Positions 1-11,864 of a stretch of 64,000 bases of DNA are shown here, piece by piece. Source of the stretch: Pyrenophora tritici-repentis (lineage: Eukaryota; Ascomycota; Dothideomycetes; Pleosporales; Pleosporaceae); NCBI RefSeq assembly GCF_003171515.1, contig NC_089391.1:1736001-1800000 (forward strand). Direction: 5' to 3'. A model generated the notes under the pieces. The model was not told where the DNA came from. It made no database searches and saw nothing but the letters and a program-made list of their open reading frames with translations. The position numbers and the translations under genes are program-made. Position 1 is the first letter of the stretch. The number at the start of each line of letters is the position of its first letter.

Positions 1-686
1 ACTTCTCACGACCAACACTCTTGCTGATTTGTCCTTGCTATTCTGCTCAACAATCAAAGCCACAGCACAAGCGAGAAACAATTAAATAGCAGCATGAGCT
101 CTCGTCAATAGTGATAAATTTTATGGTAACCTCTCTTGCCTTTGTTCCCCACACCTGTAGTATGGAAACATGCTTTTGTCGTCGTTAGTTTCTTAAAGAA
201 GACAGGTAGTTTTGTGAGCTGTGAGTTATAGGGGTAGATGGTAAGGGATGAGACGTGACCTCGATTACATTTACGATGGTATAGACAGTGTCTAGATGCT
301 AGAGCATAATCTCTTAATAACTTATAGAAACAAAGACTCGGAAGCTTCACCAGAGGGAAAGAGCACACGTATGAATGCATTTGTAATTTTATTTGCCTAG
401 GCTCTAAACGGCCGACATTATTTGATAAACTATGCCGCAATCTTTCTTTGTTGACCGCCCAAAGTCTTTATCTCCTTAATTATACCAGTGCCCACATTTG
501 GCGTACCAAACTGAAAAACCATCGACTGCATGATATCGAAGAGAGATCGACCAAGTCTTTTCACACTTGCCTCGCTATCCTTCGCGGGCAAATGAAGGCT
601 TTACAGAGAGGACATGTGCTGTTACTTTGTCCCCACTGTACCGAGTTCAACAGCCCGCTCAAGCATGTTGTATGAAATCCATGGGA
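1..686. other. Intergenic, no gene recognised
   Basis: Both strands are broken into short frames with no recognisable motif. It looks like decayed accessory DNA next to the broken gene that follows. Confidence 0.4.
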
Positions 687-1644
687 TCATACTCGCAGAT
701 TAACCCAGAAGCGTAACTCTTTGGTCTCTTCTTCGTCCTCGGCTGTACCTTGACAAAGGACACAGAACGCATCCTCACTCGGGTGGGCAATTGGATTGGT
801 GTGATCATAGACGTTGATCTTGGGGCCGACGGCCTGGAGCGCAACGTCTTGCGCAACTTCGTACTGATTCATGAACCAATGGCGATCATCTTCGATGGCT
901 CCATCGTTATCTTCCTGGACAGGGTTTGGTTGAGACTGGGTTGGAGTTGGCAAGGATTCTTCTTCTCCCTCTTCTCCCTTTTCTCACTCTCCCTCCTGGT
1001 CGTTGGCAGCCACTTCCGTTTCATCAGCGTTTTCCACATCCTCGGCTCTTGGCACTTCCGTCTCTTCATCATCTCTATTATCCTCGTAATCAACCTCTGG
1101 CCATACCGTAACCCAGTTGTTGACAATTATTATTCTATACATTAGTGATCCAACATCGAGGAGGTGACCATGCATTGCCGAGCCAACCAGCCAGTTCATG
1201 ACTCGGCTTGGATTATTGGTGTCCCCTGGCCTACGGCGGATATCTTGTGCAGATTTCATAAGCAGCCGTATTAGGCCAAGGACATTGAATTTGGCTCTTC
1301 TTGCACTCGAAGTTTAAGAGACCCAGAGAGATTCTCTGCGGCCCGCTCTATCAAATTCTCCAGACACATCTCTGAAATATCTTTTCAGGCGCATGACTGA
1401 CCACGTCTATCAGAGCAGGAGTGTCCACTTCGTCTTGTTTGACGAGGTTGGAAACGGCTTGGTCGAATGCAAAGAGGATTTCCTGGACGGCTCCAACGTT
1501 GGAAGTGAACGGGCGCAGAACTTGCGCCAAATCGGTGTATTGGATGTACCGGGGCATGATTGAGAGCGGCTGGGTATTATTGATCCTGTTGTCGAGAGCA
1601 ATCGAGTCGATGGGGTTGAGCTGTTGAGTAGTTTCTCGTTTCAA
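687..1644 (-). pseudogene. Broken hypothetical protein, minus strand
   Basis: Three minus-strand pieces read as parts of one former protein. The first runs from an ATG at 1557 (MPRYIQYTDLAQVL...) to about 1375. The second (1259-984, ...SRVMNWLVGSAMHGHLL...) and third (953-687, with a cysteine pair in FCVLCQG) share a frame and are separated by a single TGA at 984-986; the sequence stays acidic and open across it (DQEGE stop EKGEEGEEES). Between the first and second pieces the frame changes, and the 5' extension of the second (FNVLGLIRLLMKSAQ) is cut off by a TAA, so a frameshift or an unrecognised intron lies near 1290-1375. A C-to-T change (CGA to TGA) would explain the nonsense codon. The family was not recognised. 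It could also be a live gene if the TGA lies in an intron I missed. Confidence 0.4.
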
Positions 1645-2674
1645 CCACTGGGTTAAGGTGCGTCCCTAGGTGGAGAGACACACTATGTCCAGAGACAGGT
1701 TGGTGGTTCGGAGTTTCGGCGCCTCTATTAGGAGAAGTTATAGAGTTGATCTTTATATACGGTGTTAATTAATCGATTCTTGTTTAGACTAACAGGGTCC
1801 GATAAGGATCTCTGAAGTGTTGGTCGTACTGTCGATCGTTTCGCCGACACCGTCGGACAATTCTCCGTCGATAACCCCCTGTCTACTCGCGATCTAGACA
1901 ATTTCATCAAACGTCGGAGACCTTGGGAGGAAGAGCAGTTAACGAAGACTATGTTCCTCGACTTTAAAGGTCACTTAAACGTAGTAGTGAGCTCGCCGAA
2001 AGCCCCGAAGAGAGAGAGAGGGAAACCCTACAGCGAGACCCAACCCAGCGGGACCTGCCAGCTAAGCTTAGCCTACGTTAGCGCACTCACTAGCTACTAG
2101 TAATTTAATGTAATAAATAAAACGCTATGCCTTCTTTGTATTAGCCCTAAAATAGATGTAGCGTATGTTAATAGCTTTCTAAGAGCATCTTACGCTGCAT
2201 ATAGAGAACTGTGCCCCGTGTCCTTTTATGCGTTAACTAAAAGATGCTGTCAGATAATAGCACTGTTGAAGATGTGTCAGATTAGATGAGATATTGCACA
2301 AAAGTGATGGATGTTCATGATTGATTGTTCTTCGTTCTAAGGTGCGCGCTGAGAGTTTTGTTCTGCTAAGACGCTAACCCGTTATTAGCTAGCGGTGTCG
2401 GCACTTTCGGCTCGACACGCCTGCTATCTGACAAGATGAGAGCGTACAGACGCTGGGTTAGACTAGCGCGACCCGGCATCTGAGAGAGCCAATCGGATCA
2501 CAGGAAGGCTTGGCACCCCCCAGGTGTGCCCACAACCGTAGACAGAACCAACACACAATGAATCATCAATATCATCACCATTATTACCTATTTCATCAGT
2601 ATTCCAGATGAGAGTGAATATCTGACAGATGCTTACTACGCACCTAAAAATACCTGCTTAGGGCCTGAGCGATG
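1645..2674. other. Intergenic, decayed sequence
   Basis: No credible gene. Around 1820-1900 there is weak similarity to the reverse complement of 7660-7770 (both carry a CCCCCTGTCTA core near GCCGACAC), which may mark fragments of one old repeat. The 3' part (2470-2674) is downstream of the NLR gene. Confidence 0.35.
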
Positions 2675-5600
2675 CTATTCGGACCCTGATACAGTGTTGC
2701 CTTCCTGATGTTGATGAGCACCCGCATCAAGCAGCGCCTTGACTACCTGTTCGTAGCCTCCAGCTAAAGCTGCCTGCAGTGCGTTGCCGTACTCTCCACC
2801 CTGCGCGTTGACCTCGGCGCCCTGGTCGATCAGTGTCTTGACTACCTGCTCGTGGCCTCTAGCTGAAGCTGCCTGCAGTGCGTTGCCGTACTCTCCACCC
2901 TGCGCGTTGACCTCGGCGCCCTTGTCGAGCAGCATTTGGACTATCTGCTCGTGGCCTCCGTCTGAAGCTGCCTGCAGTGCGTTGCCGTAGATTCCACCTT
3001 GCGCGTTGACCTCGGCGCCCTGGTCGATCAGTGTCTTGACTACCTGCTCGTGGCCTCTAGCTGAAGCTGCCTGCAGTGCGTTGCCGTACTCTCCACCTTG
3101 CGCGTTGACCTCGGCGCCCTGGTCGATCAGCATTTGGACTATCTGCTCGTGGCCTCCGTCTGAAGCTGCCTGCAGTGCGTTGCCGAAGTCTTTATCCTGC
3201 GCGTTAACGTTGGCGCCCTTGTCGAGCAGCGCCTTGACTACCTGCCCGTAGCCTCCAGCTGAAGCTGCCTGCAGTGCATTGCCGTACTCTCCACCCTGCG
3301 CGTTGACCTCGGCGCCCTGGTCGATCAGCGCCCTGACTACCTGCCCGTAGCCTCTAGCTGAAGCTGCCTGCAGTGCACTGCCATAGACTCCACCCTGCGC
3401 GTTGACCTCGGCGCCCTGGTCGATCAGCGCCTTGACTACCTGCCCGTAGCCTCTAACTGAAGCTGCCTGCAGTGCATTGCCGTAGATTGCACCCTGCGCG
3501 TTCACCTCGGCGCCCCGGTCGATCAGCGCCTTGACTACCTGCCCGTAGCCTCTAGCTGAAGCTGCCTGCAGTGCATTGCCGTAGTGTCCACCCTGCGCGT
3601 TGACCTCGGCGCCCTTATCGAGCAGCAGCTTCACAATCGCCTCGTGGCCTTCTGCTGAAGCTGCCTGCAGTGCGTTGCCGTACTCTCCACCCTGCGCATT
3701 AACATCGGCGCCCTTGTCGAGCAGCATCTCGACTATCTGCCGGCGGCCTTTACGTGAAGCCGCCTGTAGAGCATTACCGTAGCGTCCGCCCTGTGCGTTA
3801 ACCTCAGCACCCTTGTCGAGCAGCATCTCAACTATCTGCTCGTGGCCTCTAGCTAAAGCGGCTTGCAGTGCGTTACCGAAGTATCCACCTTGCGCGTTAA
3901 CGTCGGCGTCCTTGTTAAGCAGCATTCTTACTATTTTCCAGTGGCCTATGCGCGAAGCTGCATATAGTGTGTTGCTATACTCTCCACCCTGCGCGTTAAC
4001 ATCGGCGCCCTTGTCGAGCAGCATCTCGACTATCTGCCAGCGGCCTTTACGTGAAGCCGCCTGTAGAGCATTACCGTAGCGTCCGCCCTGTGCGTTGACG
4101 TCGACACCTTGATCAAGTAGTAATCTCGCAATCGTCCTTAAGCCTAACTCTGCTGCATAATAGAGCGGCGGGGGTATACTATCTAGACTTCTCTCCAAGT
4201 TTTGCCTCTCTCCAGGACGGTCCGGATCATACAACCGGATCCAGGTGAGAAATGCAGGCTTTTCAATATTCATTAAGTCCATCGCTAGGTGACTTATCCG
4301 TTCCATGTCGTCTCCTGTCTTTCGAAGATGGCTGTTCCAGAACTCAGCTGTGTACCTTGCTAGCGCCGATCTCTCTTGAATGTCTGTTGGCGATAGTTGA
4401 TGGAATTGAGTCAGGTACTTTAGAGAGCCTTTCGTTATCGCTTTGTGACATTCGACGTCTTGCATGCTGTACTGTTTTGCTAATCCTTGCTTAATCCTGT
4501 CTGAGACAAGATACTCCTGAACTGAGTAATGTGCTAGAGAAATGATCCGTTGGGTAGGCTTTAATCCTCCGAACGCTTCGTTTGTCGTAACAGTAACAAG
4601 ACTAGAGCAGATATCAAGTGCTTCTAGTGGGTCTTCTAGAACCTCATCACGGTTGAACGCTAGGTCGCGCTCCGTGTCAATAGCGACAATTTCGGCGATC
4701 TCTTCGGCGGACAAGGGTCGAGCAGAGAATGTTAGCCATTGCAGGATGCGCATCGCGTACTTGCAATCCTCTTCGCTAATAGCGGCAAGAATAAGGTCAT
4801 ATGTCTGGTCAAGTGTTTGCGGCAAAGTGGCAAGTGAACTACGCAGCATCGCTCGATTACGACACTTTGCCAATGTGTCAAGTTGACATGCTGCCCATCG
4901 AAACCTTAATTGTCGTTAGCATTAGTTGTGCGAGAATCTTAGTAAACACACGTACATTCCGCGGGCTCCAAACATTAGTGCCGCCTCGATCTCTTGCCTA
5001 ACAGTAGCGTCTCTATTCCATTTTGCCAAGCTCTTGTCGTCACGCAGCCTTTGTTGAACGTATCGTTGTATGTCCTGGTCCACTACGTCCCTTTGAAGAC
5101 ACACCGCGTCCTCTTCCTTAACGTAGCCCTCCAAATACTTCTCGATATCCCGCTCTTTTCGGCTGGTCATAAGCAGATGTAGATTATCAAGCCGCCAGCT
5201 AGCTATTGTTTCAAGCATGTCCATCAATTCCGAGCGCTGTATGCATTCGTCGAGAGCATCGACAACAACGTAAACCTGCGTAAATTCTCGCGCGGCCTGC
5301 TGTGTTACTTCCAAAAGCGCATTCACTGATGGCCATCGTTGCCCGTTCTCACAGGACGAGAACAATGCGTCAACGCCTTTAGGTATCGTAATCGAACGCT
5401 GCACGAGCTGGCAGAGCAATGAGCGGAGCATCAACTCCGGATCCTGTTTCTGTATGTCATTGAAGTCGAAGTAGAAGTACGTCGTCACCATGCTAATGTT
5501 ACCATGGCAGTACTGTAGTAGATGCTCGATGATAGTAGAGCTCAGGATAGTCTTTCCACATCCTGGGATCCCGTACAGCCACAGTCGTGACAGTGCTCTC

Positions 5601-6517
5601 TCTTTCCATTCTATGAAATTTGCGCTTTCCAGTAGCCAGAGCCCAGTCTCAGCCTGGCGCTGTTTGTGCGCTTTGTAGTAGTTTGTGGATGGGTCAGGCG
5701 CTGAAAGCCAGCTGCAGATCTTGCTGATTCTCTCCTCTTGGCTTCGGCTGCGAGTCTTCGTATTATTCACAGAGGCATCCTCGGAAGTCTCTATCTCTTT
5801 CTTCAATCGTTTCAACGCTCTCTCTTTGCCTTCGCCGTAGATCAGTGGTAGGTGAACGCCGAATATGCCGAACAGACAATATGCTTCATCTTCTTCCTCT
5901 GTCGTCTGCCGATTCGCTGCCCAAGAGAAACGCTTGGCAATGTCAAACTCGGACAAGTCGCTCCCTGACAGAGCTTTCATGGAGATTCCGGTAACCTCGT
6001 GTATAGTGTGCTTGAGCGACTCCTTGTCCCCCAGCCGCACTCCCTCTTTAGAGAAGAACTCAACAGAATGGGGAGCAAGAAGTTCCTGGAGGGTCCAGCC
6101 TCGTTTAAACCACCTGCTCTGCTTGAACGCCGTCTCGTCATCACCTTCTAAAGTGTCACTGCCGACATCTGAAAGGAAGACATAACACTTTTTGGCGTTC
6201 TGGTACCATCGGAACATAGAGTTGATCGCTTTTGACAGTTCCGTGTTGTTTGACTTGTCGATGCAGCAGGTGTCTACCCAGAAGTATTCCAAACCGTCGC
6301 GCTTAGCCTGTTGCGCACAAAAGCGAAGCTTCTGATACCCTTCCTTGTTCCGCGCGTTGGCATCTGCTGCGTTGTCTAGGCCTTTCAGATCGGTAAATGT
6401 CACCTCCTGCCCTTCTTTCCAGGTGTGCGACAAGATCGCATACGGGGGGGTCTTGTCCCCAATCAAGTCATCAGTCCACATCAGCCTCTCATCGCTTGCA
6501 GTATATAGTAGCCGCAT
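2675..6517 (-). CDS. HET-NACHT-ankyrin NLR (STAND allorecognition/incompatibility-type protein)
   Basis: Two exons: 6517-4956 and 4904-2675, joined across a 51-nt intron (GTACGT donor, TGCTAACG branch, TTAAG acceptor), giving 1263 residues. The joined reading ARG-M-FRWAACQLDTLAKC matches the usual helical linker after NACHT. I start at MRLLYTASDE (6517), the typical HET-E-like N-terminus, not at an upstream in-frame start at 6583. Domains: HET about 1-235 (PPYAILSHTW at 24-33, YFWVDTCCID, RGWTLQELLAP); NACHT from about 312 with Walker A GIPGCGKT at 316-323 and Walker B VVVDALDE near 417-424; winged-helix region about 545-660; then one degenerate and 14 near-identical 33-residue ankyrin repeats (about 767-1256). 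Proteins of this kind sense non-self and trigger cell death through the HET domain. No frameshift seen, so probably functional. Its exact role, heterokaryon incompatibility or defence, is inferred. Confidence 0.9.
2699..4084 (-). repeat. 14 tandem 99-bp ankyrin-coding repeats
   Basis: Fourteen exactly phased 99-bp units encode ankyrin repeats built on YGNALQAAS...G...IV..L.D.GA.VNAQGG. Units differ mainly at a few residues: the one before YGNAL, the two after ALQAAS, the pair around the following G, and the residues flanking the inner helix (VVKALIDQ versus IVEMLLDK). The low divergence between units points to recent unit exchange. Confidence 0.95.
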
Positions 6518-7100
6518 CGGGCTATGTATGTGTCCGTATAAGCGAGCGGTAGAAGGAAGTCTTGGAGCCTCGAAGCAGGCCAACGGAATCGACGGCGCAC
6601 AACGGCTCGCTCGCGCAGGGCGTGAAGACTGTAGCTGTTGGGTTTGTTGCGAATGCTAAGGTAGAGGCAAGGAAGACTGGCCTTCTCGTTGTTGGGGCAT
6701 GCTGCATGTCTAACGCCCAGGGCATGAGGCGCAGCCCGCCTGTGCCGTGACGTGAGGCTGGCCAGGGGCAAGGCTGACAACGCATGATCGCGCGACAGCC
6801 ACCGTGCTGGGAACCTAGAAGCAAGAATTGCTTAGGCATGTGATGTAATGCCGCAGAGATCGCGTTTCACAGGTCGTCGTGTACTGTAGAAGTATATTAG
6901 AATGTATGTGCAGCGCGTGCTGGTTCGCGCAAGGACACACTGGCCACAGGGACTGTGCCGCTATCCTATTGCGGGCCGGAACGCAACGCAGCGACGACTG
7001 CCTCAACACCGGCCCCGAACATCTCGAGCGACGCGTATAGCTAATGCCAGCAAGCGGCTCTAACCCGGCCAAGGAAAAGCTATTAATGCGGATCATGCTA
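6518..7100. other. 5' flank of the NLR gene, no further gene
   Basis: Contains the promoter side of the minus-strand NLR. Several overlapping frames of 60-105 codons on both strands have no recognisable domain and are probably chance. Confidence 0.45.
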
Positions 7101-7105
7101 AAAAC

Positions 7106-7282
7106 TATCGGGGAACTGAGTGGGCGAAATCGTTGTTGTATTGAGAACAGCGAAGGACTAGCTATATAGGTGCGGGGTGAAGCCTAGAAGAGGCTAGCCC
7201 CTAAGCAGAAGGAGCTAGTCCTATAAGAGGAGAGCTAGCTGGTGAGAAGTGAATGCATGGAGACTGGCTTGCCCGGCCGACA
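7106..7282 (-). mobile_element. Solo LTR, copy A (177 bp)
   Basis: Read on the minus strand it begins TGTCGG and ends CCGATA, the usual short inverted ends of an LTR with one change, and it carries a CCTATATAGC TATA-like block. It is flanked by a 5-bp direct repeat AAAAC at 7101-7105 and 7283-7287. A second copy of identical length lies at 27101-27277. No internal retrotransposon genes are adjacent, so this is a solo LTR left by recombination. Confidence 0.85.
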
Positions 7283-7287
7283 AAAAC

Positions 7288-9100
7288 CATGTTCGCGCAG
7301 CCTTCGCCTACCTAATCGCGACCTAAAACTCAAGCAGGGAACAGAGCAGCCTCATGCACAACCGCTGTGTACGCGCGCGGCCGTAGACGCTTATGCGCTG
7401 CATCTATTTTGAGAGGCATACGCGACTGGCATAGCGCCGTATTCTTTACAATAGGTTACAGCAGGTGACAAGAACGCTAATGCAGGCTTATGCATGTCAA
7501 GCGACGTTAGCGTATCCCGCCAGCTCGGGCTTGGTTCAAGAGATCTCCTACTTCGCACTACGGGGCTCCCGGCATGCTCGCTCCTACGTTGAAATAAGAT
7601 CACAAGCCAAAGGAATCGATCTTCCTTCTTCGTGCTCTCTTTACGACCCTCCGAGTGGTTGGTTTCTCCTCATAGTCGTTAATAGACAGGGGGGTGTCGT
7701 TGAAGAGTCGATTGACGACGTTAACGCAATGATTAATAGGCTAGCCGACACCATAGCGATGTGTATCGGAGATGAGTTGACTTAAGAAATAGTGGCTGGA
7801 GAATAATTGTGTGTCATTTACATCTCGACAAGTTTAAGAGGAAGCATTTCCGGACGTCCGTAATGTGAACTTGTCTCGTGACACAGTGTGTCTCTGCACT
7901 TAGGGACACACCTTACGTGGGAAGTTCAAGGTGCTGGGAGTAAGCCACACGGTCCATACGATTCACTAGGATTGTCGCAGTAGGTCGATCATGAGGCAGA
8001 GACATTGTGAACGTATATAGGAAATACCCTTGCTAAGCAGCAAGTTCTCACAAAGCAATATCTTGATGTTAACATACAAGAAGGCAATTGAAGCAATATA
8101 CCTAGCACCGCATTGTATAAGAACGATGCCTGACAGGTGTAAATTAGTTTAGCTAACTCGTGTTTGGACGGACTGAACGTACAAGAAAAGGTGAAATTAC
8201 TCACACTGGGTTTCCATGTCTCTAATGCGTCTTCAGTGTCTGATGGCTTCCCGACACATTTCACTTCGACTATATCGTAATTCTGTTTGTAAAGGTCATA
8301 TATGGGACTGGAACTTAGTTGTTGCGATGCCGCACTTGTGCGATTCGTAAGCTCAAATTACAATCTTGTTGAGTTTGGTGTATCGATGGTAGACGTAAAA
8401 AGCTTCTGTTGTGCTGCCAATCCAAGCAGTCATTCAGGAAGTGATGAGTCCAAAATTTAGAGATGCGTGCAATTCGCTTAGAGTATCATAAAGGCATTGT
8501 ATGGCGTGGTTGTTTAGAAGATAGTATTTACTCATACACCACAGAAACATGCACAAGGTTCTGTACGTTTTAGGTGTCGTAAAGTTGAATTTCTGCATAT
8601 ATCAGTCAGTCTAAATTGTAAGACAGAGAACATGATGTAACAGCGGAACCTACTATCATGGAACACCGTAGCATGTGTGTTGAGTTAGTAAGTCGAGTCG
8701 CTGTTGCTGTTGCTAAATAGGCATTTATCACACATTGCCTGGAGCTACCGAAAACTCCAACAGCAAGTGAGGAAGAGTAACCGCGATCGTGGGTGCGACA
8801 ATTTTGGCTCGGATGTACAGAGAAACAACCAGAGACAAAGTCTAAGACCGGTTTGCGACAATGCCAGAGCCCAAACCATGGAAATTAATCACTCAGTAAT
8901 TATGAAAGAAACTTTTGTCCCAGAGTTTCCACTTCCCGCATCGAAAGTTCCCCGCTGCGATTGGGTACCCCTTGCGACTTCCTCGTTCGTCGCCAAGCCT
9001 CACGCGATTGCTCAGGGCAAGTGCACCCATCGCACCCTACCTCACTCCACCAACCCTTCTCTTCGCGCATACAGTTTCTACTCATCCAAATCTGAACAAG
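7288..9100. other. Intergenic, no gene recognised
   Basis: About 1.8 kb with scattered short frames only. The frame at 7465-7785 has no known motif. The last 200 bases before 9101 are the likely promoter and 5' leader of the PARP zinc-finger gene. Confidence 0.45.
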
Positions 9101-10425
9101 ATGGGCGACGAAGGCCCCAAATGGCGTCTAGGTATGTGTTGGCTGAACAGTTCCTACACATACTACTTACTTACAATGACTAGAACATTCACCCAATGCC
9201 CTTGCGATATGTAACCAGGCAGCCTGCAAGCGCGCAAAAACCTTGATCAAGAAGGGAGAATTGCGCATCGGAACACATACACTTTTCGACAATGGGGTAG
9301 AGAGAAGGTGGTATATGGCTTGGCGTCATTGGTGAGTAATCCATTGTCAATCTGTTCTACGGAAATGCGTTAGGATAGAGATGACGGTGTTCCTGGAATT
9401 CTTTAGCCTTGTGCTAACATAAATAGGGCGTGTGCAACGAAACAACAAATCGCGGGCCTAGTGGAGACGACTGATAACGACCCTACTAAAGCGCCGGACT
9501 ACCAACGCCTTAGCCAGGAGAGCCAGGAGCAGGTACGCCTTGCATTCGAGTCAGGCAAACCAGCAGACAAAGAATTCAAGGGAGTCCGCGAAGATCTAGC
9601 AGGAAACGCGCAGAAGTATGCCAAGGAATACACGAATGCAACAGGCTACAAGGTCGACGTCGCTGTCCGTGCGGCTGCTTGTCGCGGCGGCGACTGTCTG
9701 GCCAAGGGTATCAAAATCCTGCGGAATGAGCTGAGGCTCGGCATTCTCGTCCCTTTTGACGGAGAACACTCAATAATGGTCTACAAGCATTGGGTAAGTG
9801 GCCTGCTCTGTTGTATACCCTCACACTGACAATCTAAAAGAAGTGCATCTCCGACATTGACTTGCACGGTCTTATGGGACTCGCTGATGACGACGCACTG
9901 GACGGCCTGGATTCAATCTCCCAAGAGTTACAGAATGTAGTGATGGAGACGCTCGAGACAGGGAAGGTAGTTGAGCCACCGGAGAGCAAGAACGAAATTC
10001 CCGTAAAATCCAAGAAGGCCCGGACTAAGACGACCAAGGCGAAAGAGGCAGCTAAAGGTCGCATCGATGATCCTGACGTCAAGGTCAAAGACGAGGATGT
10101 TGAGATGGAGGATGCACCCATTTTGGCAGTCGAAGCGAAGCCGAAGAACTCACGGGTGAAGAAGCGTGACGTGGATGATGTTGAGTCAAACAGCCAGCCT
10201 GAGCCCAAGCCTCTGGAGAAGAAGTCACAGGCCAAGAAGCGTGGCGTCAACGAGGTCAATGGGAGCAACGAGCCGGAGCCGAAACCCGTAGCGAAGAAAA
10301 CGCGAACCAAGAAGCGAGCCGTCAAGGTAGAAAACAGTAGCGAGTCTGAGGCTGAGGCTGAGTATGTGCCAAAGAAGTCAAGGAGCCGAGCAATGCCCCT
10401 CAAAGAGCCTATTGGTCTATCCTAG
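9101..10425 (+). CDS. Tandem PARP-type zinc-finger protein with basic repeat tail
   Basis: Four exons: 9101-9131, 9184-9331, 9427-9793 and 9841-10425, with introns of 52, 95 and 47 nt (GTATGT, GTGAGT, GTAAGT donors), 376 residues. Two zf-PARP domains: the first has Cys20, Cys25, His59, Cys62 (HWAC), the second Cys145, Cys150, His181, Cys184 (HWKC). Both have the basic KKGELRIG/LRNELRLG strand and the aromatic RHW/KHW before the last ligands. Such fingers bind nicked or broken DNA. No PARP catalytic or WGR domain follows; the C-terminal half is a lysine-rich, probably disordered tail with about four diverged 25-residue repeats (EPKP..KK...KKR.V) and acidic patches. Probably a nuclear DNA-damage or chromatin protein; no enzymatic role can be assigned. 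Confidence 0.88.
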
Positions 10426-10871
10426 ACTGCAATCGCCGAGCATACAGGAATGATGCATGAAGCTGGAGGAAGGTAGGAGATATCATGGGGAGATGGACAT
10501 GGAAATGACTGCGAGGGAGCGAATGGGTACAATAAAGCACATATGTAGCTGCTATGATCTAATGCATGAATGTTCTAGAGGGGAATATGCACTGACCTTC
10601 CATGGCTGTTCGTTGTTTTCCTAGTTGTCTAGACGTGTTTTTTGTGTCAAGCTTCCTAGTGTGGTGAAAGCTGGCAAATCGGTGGATTTCCGTACGCACG
10701 GCCCCACAAGAGCTTCAAGTGGCGTATCCTTGTCGCAAGCAGCAAGCTGTCCTCCCCGCAACACCTACGCCAAACTCTCTACTCGCAGTGATCCCTTTGA
10801 TCTACCCAACGACGACCGGGTCTCTAAAAACCCCTACTTTCGACGCCTCTATAGCCCGCCATTTCGCCACG
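10426..10871. other. Intergenic between PARP finger and thioredoxin genes
   Basis: Holds the 3' end of the zinc-finger gene and the 5' flank of the thioredoxin gene. The thioredoxin frame is open back to 10719 but begins there with GTG, not ATG, so it is treated as 5' leader. Confidence 0.5.
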
Positions 10872-11533
10872 ATGCCAGGCAAAATCATCCCCGTAACCTC
10901 GTCCTCGCACTTCTCCCAACTTCTGTCGCAGTCCAAATACACGATTGTCGACTTCTACGCAGACTGGTGTGGACCATGTAAAGCCATCGCGCCTGTATTT
11001 CAGAGCCTGGCAGAGAAGGAGACGAAGCCGGGCAAGATGCAGTTCGTCAAGGTAGACGTGGACAGTCAGCAAGAGGTTGCGAAGAAGTATGGCGTCACAG
11101 CGTACGTATACCCAGCTTCTGAGGCATAGCGTCTTCCAGAAAACTTTGCGCATAGAAATCTTAGCTAACACCGCATTTATACAGTATGCCGACCTTCCTC
11201 GTACTCAAATCCGGTTCCGTTGTCGACACAATTCGTGGCGCCAACCCCGCAGCCCTCACAGCCGCCGTGCGCAAAGCCGCCAGTGACACTTCTGGTCCCG
11301 GCGCCTCTTCTACTGTCTTCCAGACCAAAGGGCGCACCCTTGGTTCAGCCGCCGAACCCAGCCGCCCAGTAGGCGAGAGCCCGTTCGCCGGTATACAACG
11401 GATGCTGATGGGTAACGGCGGGTTGACTGATGTGCTGGTGAGATTTGCGGCGCTATACTTCATCAGCTTGTTTGCATTTGATTCATTCAAGGCTGCTGAG
11501 GAAAGCGCATTCAACGTCAAAGCCAGGCGGTAG
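10872..11533 (+). CDS. Thioredoxin-like protein with C-terminal extension
   Basis: Two exons, 10872-11101 and 11185-11533, with an 83-nt intron (GTACGT donor, GCTAAC branch, ACAG acceptor), 192 residues. The thioredoxin fold occupies about 1-108: YTIVDFYADWCGPCK with the redox-active CGPC, the VKVDVDSQQEVAKKYGV helix, and the cis-proline loop AMPTF restored exactly by the splice. The start MPGKIIPV has A at -3. After the domain comes a 50-residue linker and a hydrophobic stretch (LVRFAALYFISLFAFDSF) that could be a tail anchor or protein-interaction helix. It reduces protein disulfides with NADPH-thioredoxin reductase; location is not clear. An unannotated upstream exon giving a mitochondrial presequence is possible because the frame extends upstream. 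Confidence 0.88.
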
Positions 11534-11864
11534 ATGGAGAAATAATGCAGAGAAGGAGTGAATCAACGGGTTGGATGATTGGACGGCGTTTGGGATACAA
11601 ACAAGGCGTTCACGATATACCATTTTCTTCTTTACGGAAATATCTTTATTTTCTCTGATAGTCCAGTGGCCGATGCGGAGAAGTGGGGAAGTCTAACATG
11701 ACTCAGACAGGCCTCGACCACAACCTCAACAATCCCCAATTTACTAAGAATCATATCGCATCATGACTCATTGTACTCATATCTAGTACTGAGAGGTTTA
11801 GCTATTCAACATCGTTCATCTACACCCAACAGTCTCTAACTGACATTCCAATTTAACACCAATC
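11534..11864. other. Intergenic
   Basis: 3' flank of the thioredoxin gene and promoter of the Ldh2-type gene; CAATC and CAACC stretches just before the ATG at 11865 suit a fungal leader. Confidence 0.5.

Noticed and set aside
2784..4494. Plus-strand frames of 60-90 codons repeated along the ankyrin array
   Set aside because: They are the antisense of the 99-bp repeats; the repeated Ser/Pro/Ala-rich peptides follow from the repeat DNA.
1820..7780. Shared fragment of an old repeat between about 1820-1900 and inverted 7660-7770
   Set aside because: The match is short and patchy by eye; not enough to call an element without an alignment.
10719..10871. Mitochondrial presequence on the thioredoxin-like protein
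   Set aside because: The only in-frame start is GTG; without an upstream exon the ATG at 10872 is preferred. Left open in the feature note.
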